A stretch of 64,000 nt of DNA from Amycolatopsis sp. CA-230715 (GCF_018736145.1 NZ_CP059997.1:6013501-6077500); one strand, 5' to 3'. Counted from the first letter of the stretch, positions 17,539-25,562 are shown. The notes: generated from the sequence alone by a model not told the origin. A program made the numbers and translations.

Positions 17539-18623
17539 CAGCCCTGCCCTCCCCAGCCGCCGCCCTGCTGGCCCGGCTGCTGATATCCCGGTGGTGGTTG
17601 CTGCTGCTGGTAGTGCGGTGGCGGCGGGTACTGCTGCTGTTGCTGCGGACCCGACGGCGGGCCACCGCCCCAGCCGCCCTGCTGCGGCTGCTGGCCGTAG
17701 GGCGGCTGCGGCGCCGCGTACTGGCCCTGGGTCAGCTGGAAGAAGAGCTGTTCGAGATCGGCGCGGTCTTCCTGCATGCCGTAGAGCGCGACACTGGCCT
17801 TCGCCGCGACGTCACCGATCTGCTGCACCGTCGCACCGGACACCGCGACCCGCCCGTCCTGAGTGGGCTCGAGCTGCGTGATCCCGTTCTCCTGCAAGGC
17901 TTTCACCAGAGCGTTGGCGTCGGAGGGCTGCACCAGCACCCGCGACCGCTGGCTCTGCCGGAGCTGTTCGAGCGACCCGAAGTACCGCGTCATCCCGGCG
18001 CTGATGATCACCACCTGGTCGATGGTCTGCTCGACTTCGCTGAGGAGGTGGCTCGAGACCAGCACGGTCCGGCCTTCCCTGGCGTAGGCGCGCAGGAAGT
18101 TCCGCAGCCACACGATGCCTTCGGGGTCGAGGCCGTTCGCGGGCTCGTCGAGCACGAGCACCTGCGGGTTGCCCAGCAGCGCCGTGGCCAGCGCGAGCCG
18201 CTGCCGCATGCCGAGCGAGAAGTCGCCTGCCCTGCGGTGCGCGGCCGAGGACAGGCCGACGAGCCCGAGCACCTCTTCGGCGCGCTGGTCCGGCACGCCG
18301 ATCGCGGCCGAGTACACCCGCAGGTGGTTCAGGGCCGACCGCTTCGGGTGGAAGCCCTCGTTCTCCAACACGGACCCGACCACCGTCGCCGGGTTGCCGA
18401 GCTGGTCGTGCGTCCTGCCGTTGATCGTCGCGACACCGCTGGTCGGGGTGACGAGGCCGAGCAGCATGCGCAGCGTCGTCGTCTTACCCGCACCGTTGGG
18501 CCCGAGGAAACCGGTCACCGAACCGGGTTCCACGGTGAAGCTCAGGTTCTGCACGGCGGCGACCGGGCCGAAGTGCTTGCTGAGGTTCTGCACGGCGATG
18601 CGGCCGCTGCCGTCGTGCTGCAT
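17538..18623 (-). CDS. ABC transporter ATP-binding protein with Gln/Pro/Gly-rich tail
   Basis: A 361-residue ATPase partner of the ABC-2 permease. It has Walker A GPNGAGKTTT, signature FSLGMRQRLA, Walker B LVLDEPANGLD and an H-loop in LVSSHLLSE. A C-terminal domain follows the ATPase, ending in a low-complexity tail of about 60 residues rich in Gln, Pro, Gly and Trp, unusual for this family. The start is set at ATG 18623 because AAGGAGGAGG lies 7 bases upstream. The longer frame to 18761 adds 46 residues without family similarity. Confidence 0.88.
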   Translation of the reverse strand: MQHDGSGRIAVQNLSKHFGPVAAVQNLSFTVEPGSVTGFLGPNGAGKTTTLRMLLGLVTPTSGVATINGRTHDQLGNPATVVGSVLENEGFHPKRSALNHLRVYSAAIGVPDQRAEEVLGLVGLSSAAHRRAGDFSLGMRQRLALATALLGNPQVLVLDEPANGLDPEGIVWLRNFLRAYAREGRTVLVSSHLLSEVEQTIDQVVIISAGMTRYFGSLEQLRQSQRSRVLVQPSDANALVKALQENGITQLEPTQDGRVAVSGATVQQIGDVAAKASVALYGMQEDRADLEQLFFQLTQGQYAAPQPPYGQQPQQGGWGGGPPSGPQQQQQYPPPPHYQQQQPPPGYQQPGQQGGGWGGQG

Positions 18624-18630
18624 GCTTCCG

Positions 18631-18640
18631 CCTCCTCCTT
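18631..18640 (-). promoter_or_regulatory. Strong ribosome binding site fixing the ABC ATPase start
   Basis: AAGGAGGAGG on the minus strand, 7 bases before ATG 18623. It decides against the longer upstream frame. Confidence 0.75.
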
Positions 18641-18907
18641 GATCGCCGGATATGTGACTGGCGACATCCTGCCGTACCTCGACCGGCGGATGCGGAGGCA
18701 GGGGGTGTTGTGCTCCAGAAGCGACATTCGTCACGCTCGGTCTCGAGGGCCGGTTGATCACTGAAGCGTTTTTATCGCCGAAACGCCAGGTCCGGGCGTT
18801 GCGGCGGAAGCGAACGACGAGAGCCGGCGCGACGTGTGAAGAAGTATTCGAGGGAAAGTGGAGACCCGGTGCAGCGAACTCCGCGGTTATTACCTAAGCT
18901 AGTACGT

Positions 18908-18952
18908 GGCGGCCCGCTCCCAGTGACCCCCAGGCTGGTTGAGCGGGCCGCC
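18908..18952 (+). ncRNA. Orphan hairpin with T-rich tail; possible end of a small RNA
   Basis: Perfect 12-base arms GGCGGCCCGCTC (18908-18919) and GAGCGGGCCGCC (18941-18952) enclose a loop that can pair further (CCAG/CTGG). On the plus strand it is followed by CCTTTGTTTCC, a terminator-like tail; on the minus strand there is none. Neighbouring genes are all minus-strand, so no known plus transcript needs a terminator here. It may end an unannotated small RNA or be a regulatory structure. No known RNA family was recognised. Confidence 0.35.
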
Positions 18953-19038
18953 CCTTTGTTTCCACTTCCCTTGCCGCGACGGCCTTTCCGCCCTGTCTTG
19001 CGACGTCTTTGTCTCGCGCGCTTCACCGAATAACGAAA

Positions 19039-19069
19039 ACGCCCGCCGCCGATGCTCGGCAGCGGGCGT
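19039..19069 (-). terminator. Terminator of ald
   Basis: On the minus strand, a 13-14 bp stem (one G-T pair) with a GCA loop is followed by GTTTTCGTTA, about 50 bases after the ald stop. This is a classic intrinsic terminator. Confidence 0.8.
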
Positions 19070-19116
19070 CCGCTTACGCTTACTTCACCGAAGAAGAACG
19101 GCGTTCAACTCCGTGC

Positions 19117-20232
19117 TCAGGAAAGAACGGTGTTCAACTCGGTGTGTTCGAGACCGTGCGCCACCGCGACGGGACCATTCGTCAACTTGCCGTCGTGCGT
19201 GTTGAGCCCCTTCGCGAGGCTGTCGTCCGCGCGCAGCGCCGCGTGCCAGCCGTGCTCGGCCAGCTGCACCGCGTAGGGCAGGGTGACGTTCGTCAAGCCG
19301 TAGGTCGACGTCCTCGGCACCGCGCCCGGCATGTTCGCGACGCAGTAGAAGACCGAGTCGTGCACCTGGTAGGTCGGCTCGTCGTGGGTGGTCGGCCGGG
19401 AATCCGCGAAGCAGCCGCCCTGGTCGATCGCGATGTCCACCAGCACGCTGCCCGCCTTCATCCTGGAGACGAGGTCGTTCGACACCAGCTTCGGCGCCTT
19501 CGCGCCCGGCACCAGAACGGCGCCGACGACGAGATCGGCTTCCAGCACGGACTCCTCGACGGAGAGCCGGTTCGACGTGACCGTGCGGATGCGGCCGCCG
19601 AAGTCGTTGTCGATCTGGCGGAGCCGGTCGACGTTGGTGTCCAGGATCTCGACGTCCGAACCGAGGCCGAGTGCCACGCGGGCCGCGTTGAGGCCGGCGA
19701 CACCGCCGCCGATGACGACCACGCGCGCCGGGTGCACACCGGGGATGCCGCCGGGCAGCACGCCGCGGCCACCGCTCGGCTTCATCAGCGAGAAGGCGCC
19801 GACCTGGGGCGCCAGCCTGCCCGCGACCTCCGACATCGGGGCGAGCAGCGGCAGCGCGCCGTTCGGCTTCTGCACCGTCTCGTAGGCGATCGCGGTGGTG
19901 CCCGCGGCCAGCAGCGCGTCGGTGAGCGGGCGGTCGGCCGCGATGTGCAGGTAGGTGAACAGCACCTGGTCCCGGCGCAGGCGCGGGTACTCCTCGGCGA
20001 TGGGCTCCTTGACCTTGAGGACGAGCTCGCCCTCGGCCCAGGTCTCTTCGGCGGTGGCGAGGATCTTCGCACCGGCGGCGAGGTACTCCTCGTCGGTGAT
20101 GGAGGACCCGATGCCCGCGTCGGTTTCGACGAACACGTCGTGGCCGCGGCCGGTCAGCTCATGGACGCCTGCCGGGGTCAGCGCGACCCGGTATTCGTGC
20201 TTCTTGACTTCGCGGGGGACGGCGATGCGCAC
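19117..20232 (-). CDS. ald: Alanine dehydrogenase
   Basis: Interconverts L-alanine and pyruvate plus ammonia with NAD in the cytoplasm. The protein is 371 residues, exactly the usual length. The catalytic His96 (FTYLHIAAD) and Asp270 (VDIAIDQGG) fall at the canonical positions, and the NAD-binding GGGVAGLNAA lies at 175-184. GTG start with AGGAGG 7 bases upstream (20240-20245). The final codons (ELNTVLS) are partly repeated just beyond the stop. It is divergent from the quinone-reductase gene; no AldR-type regulator is adjacent. Confidence 0.97.
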   Translation of the reverse strand: MRIAVPREVKKHEYRVALTPAGVHELTGRGHDVFVETDAGIGSSITDEEYLAAGAKILATAEETWAEGELVLKVKEPIAEEYPRLRRDQVLFTYLHIAADRPLTDALLAAGTTAIAYETVQKPNGALPLLAPMSEVAGRLAPQVGAFSLMKPSGGRGVLPGGIPGVHPARVVVIGGGVAGLNAARVALGLGSDVEILDTNVDRLRQIDNDFGGRIRTVTSNRLSVEESVLEADLVVGAVLVPGAKAPKLVSNDLVSRMKAGSVLVDIAIDQGGCFADSRPTTHDEPTYQVHDSVFYCVANMPGAVPRTSTYGLTNVTLPYAVQLAEHGWHAALRADDSLAKGLNTHDGKLTNGPVAVAHGLEHTELNTVLS

Positions 20233-20371
20233 TTTGCTGCCTCCTGGAAAGCGGCGGGGATGGCTCGGGTGATGACGTGGTGGTGACCACGGTGAACCAC
20301 CCGGACGGCGGTGTCATCGTGCTGCGAAGACAGTATTGCTCCCTTTTCATGGTTCCGCCGCCACAAGGTCC

Positions 20372-20402
20372 TTGACCTCTACCGCGCTTGAGGTTGCAGG
20401 CT
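20372..20402 (+). promoter_or_regulatory. SoxR-like box inside a 19-bp-spacer promoter
   Basis: TTGACC (20372-20377), a 19-base spacer and CAGGCT (20397-20402) form the over-long spacer typical of MerR-family promoters. Inside lies CCTCTACCGCGCTTGAGG (20376-20393). It matches the 18-bp SoxR dyad (CCTCAAG...CTTGAGG), with a perfect right half and 5 of 7 bases in the left half. It stands 40 bases before the quinone-reductase ATG. Confidence 0.65.
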
Positions 20403-20441
20403 GTGAGCGTTGACGACGGGGGCCACTGGGGAAGGAACGCG

Positions 20442-21401
20442 ATGAGAGCGGTTTGGCTGGAGGAGTTCGGCGGGCCCGAGGTGCTGAAGCTCGGCGCGGC
20501 GCCGGAACCCGAGCCGAAGCCGGGCGAGGTGCTCGTGGAGGTGGCGTTCGTGAACGTCGTCTTCGTCGAGACGCAGTTCCGGTCGGGGCACTTCCCGAAC
20601 CCGGCGATGCGCGACGTCGCGCTGCCGGTGGTGCCGGGAAACGGCGTCGGCGGGGTGGTGAGCGGGCTCGGCCCAGGGACGGACCCGGCGCTGCTCGGCA
20701 CGACCGTGGTCACTTCGACCGGCGGTTCCGGCGCCTACGCGGAACGCGTCGCGGTCCCGGCGGACGGGGTGCTCGAGGTCCCGCAGGGCGTCGCACTCGA
20801 CACGGCCGTGGCACTGCTCGCCGACGGCCGCACCGCGTTCGGCCTGTTCTGGGCAGCGGGCATCGGCGCTGGCGACAGGGTGCTCGTCGAAGCGGCGGGC
20901 GGCGGTGTCGGCAGCCTGCTGGTGCAGCTGGCGAAATCCGCCGGCGCGCAGGTGATCGCCGCGGCGGGATCGGCGGCCAAGCTCGCGCAGGCGGAGGAGC
21001 TCGGCGCCGACGAGACGGTCGACTACAGCCAACCGAGCTGGGCGGAGCGGGTCGGCTCCGCCGACGTCGTGTTCGACGGTGTCGGCGGGCGGATCGGCGA
21101 GGAGTCGTTCGCGATCGTTGCGCGGGGAGGCCGGTTCCTCGTGCACGGCGCTGCCAGCGGGGAAATGTCCTCGCCCGATCCGGAAGAGGCGGCGCGGCGC
21201 GACATCCGGGTCGTGCCGCTGGGGGACGTGCTCAGCGAGCCGGGCGCGGTCCGGAAGGCGGCGGAGGCGGCGCTGGCGGAAGCCGCGGCCGGACGGCTCC
21301 GCCCGGTGATCGGCCAGCGGTTCCCGCTCGCGAAGGCGTCGGACGCGCACGCGGCGATCGAGGCGAGGACGGCGTTGGGGAAGACGCTCCTCGTGCCGTG
21401 A
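20442..21401 (+). CDS. NADPH:quinone reductase-type zinc-binding dehydrogenase
   Basis: A 319-residue medium-chain reductase of the quinone oxidoreductase group. The N-terminal GroES-like part (MRAVWLEEFGGPEVL, VPGNGVGGVV) is followed by a Rossmann domain with VEAAGGGVGSLLVQLAK for NADPH. No structural-zinc cysteine cluster is visible, as in QOR enzymes that reduce quinones or reactive carbonyls without zinc. The start ATG 20442 has GGAAGGAA upstream. A SoxR-like promoter directly in front suggests induction by redox-active compounds, as known for such reductases in Streptomyces. Confidence 0.88.
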   Translation: MRAVWLEEFGGPEVLKLGAAPEPEPKPGEVLVEVAFVNVVFVETQFRSGHFPNPAMRDVALPVVPGNGVGGVVSGLGPGTDPALLGTTVVTSTGGSGAYAERVAVPADGVLEVPQGVALDTAVALLADGRTAFGLFWAAGIGAGDRVLVEAAGGGVGSLLVQLAKSAGAQVIAAAGSAAKLAQAEELGADETVDYSQPSWAERVGSADVVFDGVGGRIGEESFAIVARGGRFLVHGAASGEMSSPDPEEAARRDIRVVPLGDVLSEPGAVRKAAEAALAEAAAGRLRPVIGQRFPLAKASDAHAAIEARTALGKTLLVP

Positions 21402-21418
21402 CGCAGGGTCCGGGGGTG

Positions 21419-21462
21419 ATGACGCGCGGCCCGGCAGGGGGATCCGCCGGGCCGCGCGTCAT
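21419..21462. terminator. Bidirectional terminator hairpin
   Basis: Exact 17-base arms (21419-21435 and 21446-21462, ATGACGCGCGGCCCGGC and complement) with a 10-base loop, between the convergent reductase and metalloprotease genes. Confidence 0.8.
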
Positions 21463-21465
21463 GTG

Positions 21466-22383
21466 TCACGCCCGGTAAGAGGTCCAGGAGTTCTTCATCC
21501 TGGTGCCCTGCCCCGCGGTGAACTCGGTCATGCAGCTGTCGTAGCTGTAGTCCATGAAGTTGTGGATCGGGTCCTTGCCGGCCGAGGTGCAGGTGTCCTT
21601 GTTCGCCGGGCAGCCCGACGTCGGGCTGGCCTCGGCCGGTGTGTCGGAAACGTAGTCGCCCGAACCCGAGCAGCCGCCCTGGAACGTGTGGTAGAGCCCG
21701 AGCCAGTGCCCGATCTCGTGCGTCGCGGTGTCGCCCTCGTTGTAGTTCGTCGCGGAACCACCCGGCAGCGACGTGTCGAGGATGACCACACCGTCCATCT
21801 TCGGGCTCGACTTGTAGCTCCACGGGAACGTCGCCCAGCCGAGCAGGTCGTCGCCCAGCGAGGCGGTGTAGAGGTTCAGCACGTTCGCGCCGCCGGTGTG
21901 CAGCGTGTTCTTCATCTGCGTTTCGGCGCTCGAACCGTCGGTGATGCCGTTGTACCAAGCGGCTTTGTTCGTGCGGTCCGTCTTCGCGAGCGAGAAGCTG
22001 AAGCCCGACTTCGAATAGGCGGCGTTGAGCACCGAGATCTGCTTCGCGATCGTGGCGTCGGAGATGTTGCCCTTCGAACCGTCCGTGATCACGTGGAAGT
22101 AGACGGGGATGTTCGTCGCCGCGAGCCGCGCCGCCGCCTTCCCGGCCAGTTTCGCCGCCATGTCGCGTTCGACGGCCGCTGCCTGCGCAGGGGTCAGGTC
22201 GTTCGCGTCGCCGTCCTTGCCGCGCTGGGCGGGGTGCTGCGGGGTGAAGCAGTCGGCCTGCGCTGTTTCCGGTGCGGGCGCGGCACCGACCGACGAGGCG
22301 CCGGGGATCATCAGGCAGCCCATGGCCAGCCCGGCGACGGCACCGGCCTGTGCGATACGGCGGATTCGGGAACGAGTGCTCAT
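21466..22383 (-). CDS. Secreted zinc metalloprotease, M43 (pappalysin-like)
   Basis: A 305-residue secreted protease. A signal peptide (RSRIRR, then a hydrophobic stretch 13-32) likely ends after VGAA near 35, followed by a propeptide with Cys45 that may act as a cysteine switch. The zinc site HEIGHWLGLYH (His222, Glu223, His226, His232) and the Met-turn NFMDYSYDSCM place it in the metzincins of family M43. Several cysteine pairs lie around the active site. The ATG at 22383 is preceded by GAGGAGTT. It is released outside the cell and probably degrades proteins for nutrition. Confidence 0.88.
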   Translation of the reverse strand: MSTRSRIRRIAQAGAVAGLAMGCLMIPGASSVGAAPAPETAQADCFTPQHPAQRGKDGDANDLTPAQAAAVERDMAAKLAGKAAARLAATNIPVYFHVITDGSKGNISDATIAKQISVLNAAYSKSGFSFSLAKTDRTNKAAWYNGITDGSSAETQMKNTLHTGGANVLNLYTASLGDDLLGWATFPWSYKSSPKMDGVVILDTSLPGGSATNYNEGDTATHEIGHWLGLYHTFQGGCSGSGDYVSDTPAEASPTSGCPANKDTCTSAGKDPIHNFMDYSYDSCMTEFTAGQGTRMKNSWTSYRA

Positions 22384-22525
22384 CGGCAACTCCTCGAATG
22401 CGAAGTGTGACCCCAAGTGGTCGAGGCGAAACGTAGCCAACGGGTCACGACAAACCCCACGATGTGATGAAAACGTGGCCAGGATGGGGGTTTTCGGACC
22501 TTTCGGCGGGACCCGAGTGGAGTAA

Positions 22526-24043
22526 TCAGGCCCAGCGGAGGCTTATCAACTGGGTGAGCAGCGCGAGCCGGGTGTCGGGATCGTCGAGGTCGAGTGGCGC
22601 GATTTCGAGCACCCGCCGCATCCGGTACCGCAGGGTGTTGGGGTGGATCCGCAGCTCGCGCGCGGCCGCTCTCGGATCGCCGGGATGCCGCAGCCACTGG
22701 TAGAGCGTGTCCAGGTAGCCGGCTCCGTTCGCCTCGTCGTGAGCGCGCACGAGGGCGAGCGGCCCCAGTTCACCGATGGAAGCCGCCGTCGCCGCGGTGG
22801 CGGCGCGATGCAGCGTCAGCGCCGTCCACACCTCCTCGAAGGTGACCACGCGTCCCGGCACGAGCCCGGCGCGCAGCAGCCCGAGCGCTTCTTCCGCCTG
22901 CTGGCGCGATTGTGCGAGCTGGCCGACTTCGCCCGCACCGCCCGCCGCGATCCTGACCTCGTTCGGCACCGCGGCCAGCGCACCCCGAAGCGCGCTCCAC
23001 GCGTCACCGTCCGGGACGACGGCGTAGAGCAGGCCGCCGAGTTCGGTCGCCACCGGCCGCCTGCCCACCCCCGAGGCGATGCGTTCCAGCAGGGACAGCC
23101 GCAGACCCTCCTGCTCCGCGTCGACGGCGACCACCCGGTGCGGTTCGTCGGACAGCTCGAGCTCCGCCATCACCTTGCGGGGGCTCGCCCTGCCTTCCAG
23201 CACCGCGCGCAGCATTTCCTCCGACGCGCGGCGTTGCGCGTCGGCATGGGCTCGGCGGCGCAGCAGGTGCAGTGCCACGACCGGCGCCGCGTCGGCGAAC
23301 GCGGCCGCGCGCTCGTCCGACACCGGGCCCGCGACGACCGCCCACATCGAGCCGAGCAGCTCACCGCCCATCCTGATCGGCACGATCAGCCTCGGCAGCG
23401 TGCCGTCGCGCTGCGCGGGCACGAAAATCGTCTGCCTGCCGCGGGACAGCTCGCGGAAGACCCCGCGCGACCGGAACCGCGCCAGCACGTCGTCGGGGAT
23501 GCGGCGGCCCATGATCGTGGAGACCCGCGCCGGGTCGGTCAGGTCCTGCCGCGCCGAATACGCGAGCACGCGCGAGTTGGTGTCCTCGATGGTCACCGGC
23601 GCGTCCACCACGGAGGCGACCGCGTCGGCGAGGCGGAACAGATCGCTCGACCCGGTGTCCTCCAGCGATTCCGACTCGTCGGCGATCGCGTCGAGCACGG
23701 TGCGCAGCAGCCAGACGAGCTGCGCCCACGACGCGGCCGCGCGCACCTCGATGAGCGCGATGGCGGCCGATTTCGCGGCCTGCCGCACCGCCGGTTTCCC
23801 GGCGAGCGGCGGTTTGAACAGCACCGCGGCCGCACCCTGCGAGGCGCTCGACCTGACCAGCGCTGTCGCGTCCTCGGCGCGCGTCGTCGCCACGGCCAGC
23901 ACGAGATCACCCGCGGCGAGGTGACCGGGAGAACCCGGTTCCGCGATCACCACGTCCGCCACCGCGGGGCAGTCCTCCGGCAACAGGACCGCCCGCATCA
24001 AGGTCGGGCCCACCCTGTCGACGACGCTGCGCACCGAAGCCAC
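22526..24043 (-). CDS. PucR/CdaR-family transcriptional regulator
   Basis: A 505-residue regulator. The N-terminal PucR ligand domain (about 15-120) is followed by a GAF-like middle (about 150-265). A GGDEF-like CdaR segment (about 310-400) leads to the C-terminal PucR helix-turn-helix (ARELRIHPNTLRYRMRRV, about 470-490). Such proteins sense small metabolites and usually activate neighbouring catabolic genes. GTG start. It lies one base after the stop of the VOC gene on the same strand, so PadR, VOC and PucR probably form one transcript. Confidence 0.88.
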   Translation of the reverse strand: MASVRSVVDRVGPTLMRAVLLPEDCPAVADVVIAEPGSPGHLAAGDLVLAVATTRAEDATALVRSSASQGAAAVLFKPPLAGKPAVRQAAKSAAIALIEVRAAASWAQLVWLLRTVLDAIADESESLEDTGSSDLFRLADAVASVVDAPVTIEDTNSRVLAYSARQDLTDPARVSTIMGRRIPDDVLARFRSRGVFRELSRGRQTIFVPAQRDGTLPRLIVPIRMGGELLGSMWAVVAGPVSDERAAAFADAAPVVALHLLRRRAHADAQRRASEEMLRAVLEGRASPRKVMAELELSDEPHRVVAVDAEQEGLRLSLLERIASGVGRRPVATELGGLLYAVVPDGDAWSALRGALAAVPNEVRIAAGGAGEVGQLAQSRQQAEEALGLLRAGLVPGRVVTFEEVWTALTLHRAATAATAASIGELGPLALVRAHDEANGAGYLDTLYQWLRHPGDPRAAARELRIHPNTLRYRMRRVLEIAPLDLDDPDTRLALLTQLISLRWA

Positions 24044-24044
24044 G

Positions 24045-24488
24045 TCAGACCTCCCGCGGTGCGCGGGCGTCGATGTCCTCGGGTGTGAACAGCTCGCGTT
24101 TCGTGGTCAGCGCCCACCGATGGCCGAACGGATCGCGCACCCGGCCGTAACGCTCGCCGAAGAACAGTTCCTCCACCGGGGCTTCGACCTCCGCGCCCGC
24201 GAAGACCGCGCGCCTGGCGAGATCGTCGGGATCCTCGGTCTCCAGCGTGAGCAGCATCGGGCAACCGCCGACCGTGGGCGGCGCGAGCGCGTCCAGCTGG
24301 GGGATCTCCTCGCTGACAAGCAGTCTCGCGTCGCCGACAGCGAGTTCGACGAACAGGACCACTCCGCTCGGCAGCCGGTTGCGGAACAGTTCGACAGCGC
24401 CGAAAGCCTTGCGGTAGAAGGCCAGCGCTCCATCGATGTCCTGGACGAACAGGTGCGGCGCGAGGCCGAGCACCCGGCTGGCGCTCAC
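24045..24488 (-). CDS. VOC-family protein (PhnB/glyoxalase-like)
   Basis: A 147-residue single-chain vicinal-oxygen-chelate protein with two beta-alpha-beta modules. Conserved features are FVQDIDGALAFYRKAFGA at the start and GERYGRVRDPFGHRWAL near the end, the PhnB-like signature. It may bind a metal or small hydrophobic ligand; the substrate is unknown. GTG start with AAGGAA upstream. Sandwiched between padR and pucR on the same strand. Confidence 0.85.
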   Translation of the reverse strand: MSASRVLGLAPHLFVQDIDGALAFYRKAFGAVELFRNRLPSGVVLFVELAVGDARLLVSEEIPQLDALAPPTVGGCPMLLTLETEDPDDLARRAVFAGAEVEAPVEELFFGERYGRVRDPFGHRWALTTKRELFTPEDIDARAPREV

Positions 24489-24549
24489 GAGTTTTCCTTG
24501 GTGGGAGGCGACGACTGCCTCCGGAGGGCAGTGCTCGCGGAGAGCTTGC

Positions 24550-24909
24550 TCATGCGGACTCGGCCTGTCCCGCGTCGGCGAGTCCCGCCGCCGAAGCCGC
24601 GTCGAGCAGTGCGCTCAGCTGCTTGGCCTCCCGCTCGGCGGCGCGCCTGCCCAGCCGGGTGAGCCGGTAGTTCCGGCGCCGCGCGTCGTGGGGAGCGCCG
24701 TCGGTGATGTCCGTGGTCTCCTCCACGAGTCCGTCGGCCGCGAGCCGCGACAGTGTCCGGTACAGGGTGCCGGGCCCGAGCTGCACCGCGCCACCGGTGA
24801 CCTCGGCGATGAACGCCATGATCCCGTAGCCGTGCGCATGACCGCTGGCCAGCGCGAGTGCCACCTGGAAGCCGGCCGGCGTCAGCGGGGGAGGGTTGCC
24901 GTCGGCCAT
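24550..24909 (-). CDS. PadR-family transcriptional regulator
   Basis: A 119-residue winged-helix repressor with the PadR hallmark GPGTLYRTLSRLAADGLVEE in the recognition helix and wing. The ATG at 24909 is preferred; a GTG 15 bases upstream would add five residues. The ligand-binding C-terminal helix is short. It is divergent from a VOC gene, and a 15-base palindrome lies between them, the likely operator for both directions. Confidence 0.88.
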   Translation of the reverse strand: MADGNPPPLTPAGFQVALALASGHAHGYGIMAFIAEVTGGAVQLGPGTLYRTLSRLAADGLVEETTDITDGAPHDARRRNYRLTRLGRRAAEREAKQLSALLDAASAAGLADAGQAESA

Positions 24910-24937
24910 GACGGGAGCATACACTCCGCGTTCGTTA

Positions 24938-24952
24938 TATCCACTATGGATA
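24938..24952. promoter_or_regulatory. Palindromic operator between padR and VOC genes
   Basis: TATCCACTATGGATA, a 6-3-6 perfect dyad, 29 bases upstream of padR and directly before the ribosome site (AAGGAGG, 24954-24960) of the divergent VOC gene. It probably binds the PadR protein and blocks both genes. Confidence 0.6.
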
Positions 24953-24964
24953 CAAGGAGGCTTC

Positions 24965-25348
24965 GTGGCCGTTCAAGGAGTCAGCAAGGTCGTGATCGGC
25001 GTGCGGGACCAGCAGCGCGCCAAGGAGTTCTGGTCCGAGGTCATCGGGTTCACCGTCACCACCGACGTGCCCTACGACGACAGTGGCGCCAGGTGGGTCG
25101 AGGTGACCTCCGCTGACGGGCGGACCGTGCTCGTGCTGAGCCCGGACTCCGCAGGCTCGTCCGAGGGCAGGGACGAACTGCCCACTTCGAATTTCTTCTT
25201 CTACGCCGACGACATCGAAAAGACCTACCGTGAACTGTCCGCGAAAGGCGTGGAATTCCCTGCCGCACCGGAAAAACAACCGTGGGGATGGTGGTCCATG
25301 TTCGTCGACAGCGAGGGAAACCGATTCGCGCTCCAGCAACGGGAATAG
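24965..25348 (+). CDS. VOC-family protein (bleomycin-resistance/glyoxalase-like)
   Basis: A 127-residue VOC protein: VSKVVIGVRDQQRAKEFWSEVIGF opens the fold and MFVDSEGNRFALQQ closes it. GTG at 24965 is chosen because AAGGAGG lies 4 bases upstream. The longer frame would cross the operator. As the divergent partner of padR it is the probable main target of that repressor, perhaps binding or inactivating a toxic small molecule. Confidence 0.85.
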   Translation: MAVQGVSKVVIGVRDQQRAKEFWSEVIGFTVTTDVPYDDSGARWVEVTSADGRTVLVLSPDSAGSSEGRDELPTSNFFFYADDIEKTYRELSAKGVEFPAAPEKQPWGWWSMFVDSEGNRFALQQRE

Positions 25349-25371
25349 CTTCGCGTCCGGTGGCTTCCGTG

Positions 25372-25382
25372 TCCACAGTGGA
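25372..25382. repeat. Palindrome TCCACAGTGGA, copy 5
   Basis: Between the VOC stop and the metY leader. With flanking bases it is GTCCACAGTGGAC. Confidence 0.6.
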
Positions 25383-25451
25383 CTTCCGGGGCCGGTCGGT
25401 CGGGCCGCGGGCGCCGCTGGTCGTCGTGTGGTGAGCGCCGGTTCCCCGTAC

Positions 25452-25533
25452 ACCCGAACGGGTAGCACGTCTCCCACGGGATGGGAGCGGGTTGGGTGTG
25501 CCCGCGCTGGTGGTTAGCGTCGGCGGCGCGGGC
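25452..25533 (+). promoter_or_regulatory. Structured leader upstream of metY-metX
   Basis: Three consecutive perfect hairpins: ACCCG-AA-CGGGT (25452-25463), CTCCCA/TGGGAG (25471-25487) and GCCCGCGC/GCGCGGGC (25500-25533). They lie within 30-110 bases of the metY start. The position suggests a regulatory leader such as a riboswitch or attenuator. The SAM-IV core expected before actinobacterial met genes (GGCAACCC-like joins) is not visible. Confidence 0.4.
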
Positions 25534-25562
25534 AGGTCCGATCCACTCAGCAGGGAGTTCCG

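Larger units (their letters stand above)
18624..19116. other. Intergenic region between ald and the ABC ATPase (both minus strand)
   Basis: 493 bases with no convincing gene. From the ald side it holds a partial repeat of the last ald codons (about 19095-19115), the ald terminator (19039-19069) and a large plus-strand hairpin (18908-18952). The remaining 18641-18900 should contain the ATPase promoter; no clear consensus was found. Confidence 0.5.

Noticed and set aside
18908..18952. 6C RNA or other known actinobacterial small RNA
   Set aside because: The C-rich loops that define 6C RNA are not present. Kept only as an unassigned hairpin.
25384..25562. SAM-IV riboswitch before metY
   Set aside because: Expected by genomic context, but the conserved core and the pseudoknot sequences are not visible. 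Only generic hairpins are reported.
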